A DNA stretch of 7,897 nucleotides from Bacteroidota bacterium (lineage in GTDB: Bacteria; Bacteroidota; Bacteroidia; Chitinophagales; Chitinophagaceae). The number at the start of each line of letters is the position of its first letter. The stretch's first letter is position 1. The DNA lies in NCBI GenBank assembly GCA_028876035.1, contig JAGWTK010000173.1:1-7897 (forward strand), written 5' to 3'. Positions 5,429 through 7,897 of this stretch are shown one piece after another. The position numbers and the translations under genes were made by a program. The notes under the pieces are model-generated. The model was given only the letters and a program-made list of their open reading frames with translations, was not told where the DNA came from and did no database searches.

Positions 5429-6220
5429 ATGAAGAAAATACTCTTTACTACTGGCCTGGCAATAATTGCAGTGGCCGGCAAAGCCCAGATTATTAATATC
5501 GATAAAATTGATACCTCGGCCTACGGAACCAGGCCCGTTTGGAATGGGAATATTTTATTGGGACTGGAGGCGGACAAGCAAAAGCTAACCCTGCTCGATG
5601 CCACCAATAGAGTAGACCTGGCGCTCCAGCAGCGCAAAAACCTTTTTATTTTTTCCGGCAGCGAGCGCTTCACCTATGATGGCGCGAGTAGTTTTTTGAA
5701 TAAAGGCTACCTGCACCTGCGCTGGCGCAACCATTACAAAGACCAGCTACACCCGGAAAGTTTTGTGCAATATCAATGGGATGAAGCATTGGGCATGTTG
5801 CATCGGTTTGTTGCCGGTGAAAACCTGCGGTATAACTTCTGGCATCGCCGGCTTTGGGAGTTGTCAGTAGCCACCGGGCTGATGTATGAAAACGAGCTGT
5901 GGAATTATACGGCCGTTGATTCTGCAAAAATTCCTCCCAATCCTATGAAACAATCCAGCCGGGAACTGAAATCGAATAATTATATAAAGCTCGAAGGGAA
6001 TGTTTCTGCCGTGAGCAAGCTGTCATTGATTGTCTTCTACCAGGCCGCATTCAATGATTTTTTCCGCCCACGTATTTCCGGCGTGGTGAACTTCAATACA
6101 TCCATGTCAAAGCATTTCTCTCTCGATATGCAGTACAATGGTTTGTTTGATGCAGGACCGGTAGTGCCTATTGTGTCATTCTATTATAGTTATTCTACGA
6201 CCCTGGGGTACAGGTTTTGA
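5429..6220 (+). CDS. DUF481-like outer-membrane beta-barrel protein
   Basis: A 263-residue secreted protein. The ATG at 5429 was chosen because it opens a clean signal peptide, MKKILFTTGLAIIAVAGKAQ, with likely cleavage after GKA or KAQ; an earlier TTG start at 5366 would bury it. The mature part alternates polar and hydrophobic residues in beta-strand fashion with many Tyr, Trp and Phe, and it ends in TTLGYRF, a terminal aromatic typical of outer-membrane barrels inserted by the Bam complex. The stretch ESFVQYQWDEALGMLHRFVA (about 112-131) followed by GENLRYNF resembles the DUF481 family, whose function is not established. A weak promoter-like TAATTTTA lies at 5407-5414. The gene is divergent from ccmB and convergent with tdk, and no functional link to either is evident. 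Barrel location is a good inference; the family name is moderately sure. Confidence 0.8.
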   Translation: MKKILFTTGLAIIAVAGKAQIINIDKIDTSAYGTRPVWNGNILLGLEADKQKLTLLDATNRVDLALQQRKNLFIFSGSERFTYDGASSFLNKGYLHLRWRNHYKDQLHPESFVQYQWDEALGMLHRFVAGENLRYNFWHRRLWELSVATGLMYENELWNYTAVDSAKIPPNPMKQSSRELKSNNYIKLEGNVSAVSKLSLIVFYQAAFNDFFRPRISGVVNFNTSMSKHFSLDMQYNGLFDAGPVVPIVSFYYSYSTTLGYRF

Positions 6221-6244
6221 AAGCTGAATCTTCCTGGGTTATGT

Positions 6245-6332
6245 AAAATGTAAGATTTAAGATGTAGTGATGTAAGATAGGCATACTGCAATTGGCAGAT
6301 ATTACATCCAAATATCTTATATCTTATATTTT
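6245..6332. repeat. 88-nt heptad-built hairpin between convergent genes
   Basis: The segment folds on a single axis: 6245-6265 pairs with 6312-6332 (18 Watson-Crick pairs, two G-U, one mismatch), 6269-6275 pairs with 6302-6308 (7 of 7), and shorter pairs lie inside. The arms are built from heptads around TAAGAT (6251-6256, 6258-6263, 6273-6278 and, inverted, ATCTTA at 6314-6319 and 6321-6326). The right arm contains the tdk stop codon. Both strands leave the stem in a run of four T residues, so it can act as a bidirectional terminator for the DUF481 gene and tdk. Confidence 0.65.
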
Positions 6333-6908
6333 CGGGTCTCCATCCGCATTATGATAACAGTAACGGCAACGCGGCTCATACATATCCTTCTCACCCAACA
6401 GAAGCTGTCCGGTTTGGGGTGTTTTGCGGTAGGAGTAGTTCGCAATATTTCCACATTTAACGCAAATGGCATGCAACTTGGTAATGTAGTCTGCTTTGGC
6501 CAGTAAAAATGGCATCTGTCCAAAAGGTTTCCCGGTGTAGTCCATATCAAGTCCGGCTACGATAACGCGCAGTCCGCGCAGGGCGAGCTGGTCGCATACT
6601 TCCGGGAGCTGATCGTCGAAAAACTGTGCTTCATCTATCCCGACGACATCGCAGTTGTCGGCCATCAGCAAAATGGTTTGTGAATTGTCGATGGGCGTTG
6701 AAACAATGGCGTTGTCATCGTGCGAAACAATGTTGCGGATATCGTACCGCGTATCAACAGCGGGTTTAAAGATTTCGACTTTCTGGTTGGCGATACGCAC
6801 ACGTTTTAGTCGCCGGATGAGTTCTTCGGTTTTGCCGCTGAACATCGAGCCGCAGATCACTTCGATCCAACCACGGCGCACTCCGGACAGACTGGGTTCG
6901 ATAAACAT
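6324..6908 (-). CDS. tdk: Thymidine kinase (type II, TK1-like)
   Basis: Phosphorylates thymidine to dTMP with ATP in the cytoplasm, the salvage route to dTTP. At 194 residues it has the full domain set of the tetrameric TK1-like class: Walker A GSMFSGKT (20-27), IFKPAVDTRY, the DEAQFF motif (92-97) with catalytic base E93, AGLDMDYTGKPFG (118-130), and a zinc-binding lasso held by C149, C152 (CVKC) and C181, C184 (CRYC), with the flexible loop between. The N-terminal leader before GWIEVICGSM matches the length usual in Bacteroidota, supporting the ATG at 6906-6908. The gene is divergent from the 225-residue hypothetical gene with a 69-base gap and has a -7-like element 52 bases upstream. Its stop codon lies inside the hairpin shared with the DUF481 gene. 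All key residues are present, so it should be active. Confidence 0.97.
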   Translation of the reverse strand: MFIEPSLSGVRRGWIEVICGSMFSGKTEELIRRLKRVRIANQKVEIFKPAVDTRYDIRNIVSHDDNAIVSTPIDNSQTILLMADNCDVVGIDEAQFFDDQLPEVCDQLALRGLRVIVAGLDMDYTGKPFGQMPFLLAKADYITKLHAICVKCGNIANYSYRKTPQTGQLLLGEKDMYEPRCRYCYHNADGDPKI

Positions 6909-6960
6909 GCTTTAACAATATTTGCTTAAAATTCTTGCTAACTTTATTGAATTGCAGGCT

Positions 6961-6968
6961 CAAATGTA
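6961..6968 (-). promoter_or_regulatory. Candidate -7 promoter element of tdk
   Basis: TACATTTG on the minus strand matches TAnnTTTG exactly, ending 52 bases before the tdk ATG. TTTA at 6992-6989, 20 bases upstream, is a three-of-four match to the -33 TTTG and at about the right distance. The -33 region would then lie inside the start of the divergent gene (ATG at 6978), so the two genes share promoter DNA. Confidence 0.45.
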
Positions 6969-6977
6969 ATACAACCC

Positions 6978-7655
6978 ATGGAAAGCATTAAAGCACTTAT
7001 TGCACGGTTGCAGGAACAGGTTGCTCAAAATGCCGGCCGGGAGGCGATGCTCTCTACGGTGCAGCAACTGCAACTCGAACTTACAAACGGATCGGCCTCA
7101 GTACCGCGCCAGTTGGGTACAGCAAAAGTAGCGGTGGTGATGCCCGGTCATGCGCGCTATATGCCTGCGCCCCAGGAGAAAGCCGATGTGGCAGTAAAGG
7201 TGAAGCCATCGGCGGCAGCACCCGTTGTTGCGCCGGCAGCGGTGGCACCAGAAGAGAAGAAGCAAGCCTGGCAGTTCGACGCAGTGAAAGAAACACCCAC
7301 GCTGGCACAGCAGCCCGGCGCAAGGGAGCTTAATGATGTTATTGGTAACGGCGCAGCTTCCCTGAACGATGCATTGAAAACAGGCAAGGCGGAACTGGCC
7401 TCCACACTTACCGACCATCCGCTTCGTGATCTGAAAAAAGGCATCGGCATCAATGATCGATTTGTGTTTTTGAATGAGTTGTTCAGAGGTGATGAAGCAA
7501 TGTATGAACGCAGTATAAAAACCATCAACGCTTTTCGCATCCTGGCGGAGGCCGAATATTGGATCGAACGGGAATTAAAGGTGAAGATAGGATGGGACGA
7601 CAGTAAAGAAATAGTGCAGCACTTCTATCAATTGGTAAGAAGGCGATTCTCCTGA
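6978..7655 (+). CDS. Conserved hypothetical, coiled coil plus C-terminal block
   Basis: A 225-residue soluble protein with three parts. Residues 1-37 form a probable coiled coil (ALIARLQEQVAQ, TVQQLQLEL). Residues 75-115 are a low-complexity Ala/Pro/Val linker. The C-terminal 80 residues are a compact, conserved-looking block: DLKKGIGINDRFVFLNELFR (151-170), GDEAMYERSIKTIN (171-184), EAEYWIERELK (191-201) and the basic end QLVRRRFS. I recall this C-terminal block from many Bacteroidota proteins annotated only as hypothetical; its role is not known to me. No signal peptide, membrane helix or catalytic motif is visible. The ATG at 6978 directly opens the coiled coil. The gene is divergent from tdk and its last 28 bases overlap the end of the convergent waaA. 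Coding is certain; function is unassigned. Confidence 0.9.
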   Translation: MESIKALIARLQEQVAQNAGREAMLSTVQQLQLELTNGSASVPRQLGTAKVAVVMPGHARYMPAPQEKADVAVKVKPSAAAPVVAPAAVAPEEKKQAWQFDAVKETPTLAQQPGARELNDVIGNGAASLNDALKTGKAELASTLTDHPLRDLKKGIGINDRFVFLNELFRGDEAMYERSIKTINAFRILAEAEYWIERELKVKIGWDDSKEIVQHFYQLVRRRFS

Positions 7656-7897
7656 ATATAACGGAGCACCACGCTGGTGGCGCCCGCATTTCCCTTAACA
7701 TATTTTGCGGCTGCTTCCGCGGCCATCAGGTAATCTTCTTCATTTTCCAGGAGGCGGGTAAGCTCCGATTCAAGTTCAAGTGCATTGTCGATCGGAAATC
7801 CCGCACCTGCATCTACCAGTCCAACTGCTTCTGCAAACTTTTCATACTCCGGTCCGAATACAACCGGTATCCCATAAACAGCTGCTTCCAGCACATT
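7628..7897 (-). CDS. waaA: Kdo transferase WaaA, C-terminal part (truncated by window)
   Basis: The last 89 residues of a GT-B glycosyltransferase running off the right edge; the frame is open at 7897 (first residues N-V-L-E-A-A). The motif NVLEAAVYGIPVVFGPEYEK followed by FAEAVGLVDAGAGF is characteristic of the C-terminal domain of 3-deoxy-D-manno-octulosonic acid transferase (family GT30), which adds Kdo to lipid A precursor at the inner membrane in lipopolysaccharide synthesis. The glutamate in LEAA and the GxPVVFGP loop belong to the CMP-Kdo donor side. The remaining helical tail (LESELTRLLENEEDYLMAAE) is usual. The full protein should be about 400-430 residues, so most of it lies outside. 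A related GT-B enzyme cannot be fully excluded. The stop (TGA, 7630-7628) lies within the end of the convergent hypothetical gene. Confidence 0.85.
   Translation of the reverse strand, partial: NVLEAAVYGIPVVFGPEYEKFAEAVGLVDAGAGFPIDNALELESELTRLLENEEDYLMAAEAAAKYVKGNAGATSVVLRYIQENRLLTN

Noticed and set aside
7157..7540. 127-codon minus-strand frame opposite the hypothetical gene
   Set aside because: Generated by the Ala/Pro-rich repeats of the plus-strand gene; Ser/Ala-rich low complexity without any motif.

Overview
The window looks like a chromosomal housekeeping segment from a member of the Bacteroidota, most like Chitinophagaceae. The evidence is protein style (CcmB/CcmC/CcmD, thymidine kinase and glutamate dehydrogenase of the Bacteroidota type), the near absence of Shine-Dalgarno sequences, and three exact copies of TACATTTG, which fits the Bacteroidota -7 promoter consensus TAnnTTTG. 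No prophage, intact insertion sequence, CRISPR array, tRNA or rRNA was seen. The taxonomic call is inference from sequence style, not a database match.

Layout, left to right. Bases 1-319 hold no confident gene, but they contain a minus-strand hairpin with an 8-T tail, a plus-strand 17-bp hairpin with a 6-T tail, and a stop-interrupted minus-strand reading frame. A plus-strand gene (320-1894) encodes a 524-residue helical, TPR-like protein of unknown function. It ends at a strong bidirectional terminator facing the 3' end of gdhA (2060-3478, minus), a glutamate dehydrogenase. Further along the minus strand are ccmD (3602-3829), ccmC (3822-4502, overlapping ccmD by 8 bases) and ccmB (stop at 4701). 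These are parts of the system I cytochrome c maturation machinery that exports and handles haem. CcmA, CcmE and CcmF are not in the window. Divergent from ccmB is a plus-strand DUF481-like outer-membrane beta-barrel gene (5429-6220), which converges on the thymidine kinase gene tdk (6324-6908, minus) across an 88-nt imperfect hairpin. Divergent from tdk is a conserved hypothetical protein with an N-terminal coiled coil, an Ala/Pro-rich linker and a conserved C-terminal block (6978-7655). Its end overlaps by 28 bases the end of a convergent, truncated Kdo transferase gene (waaA/kdtA, 7628 to the right edge).

The genes do not form one pathway: nitrogen metabolism (gdhA), haem and cytochrome c biogenesis (ccmBCD), nucleotide salvage (tdk) and lipid A-core synthesis (waaA) lie side by side. 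I found no convincing new multi-gene system. The points most worth checking are the start of ccmB (no ATG/GTG/TTG ahead of its conserved N-terminus, with a canonical A AAA AAG slip site leading into its frame), the altered tryptophan-rich motif of CcmC, two perfect 14-bp palindromes beside the ccm promoters, the heptad-built hairpin between the DUF481 gene and tdk, and the structured 5' segment at 1-319.
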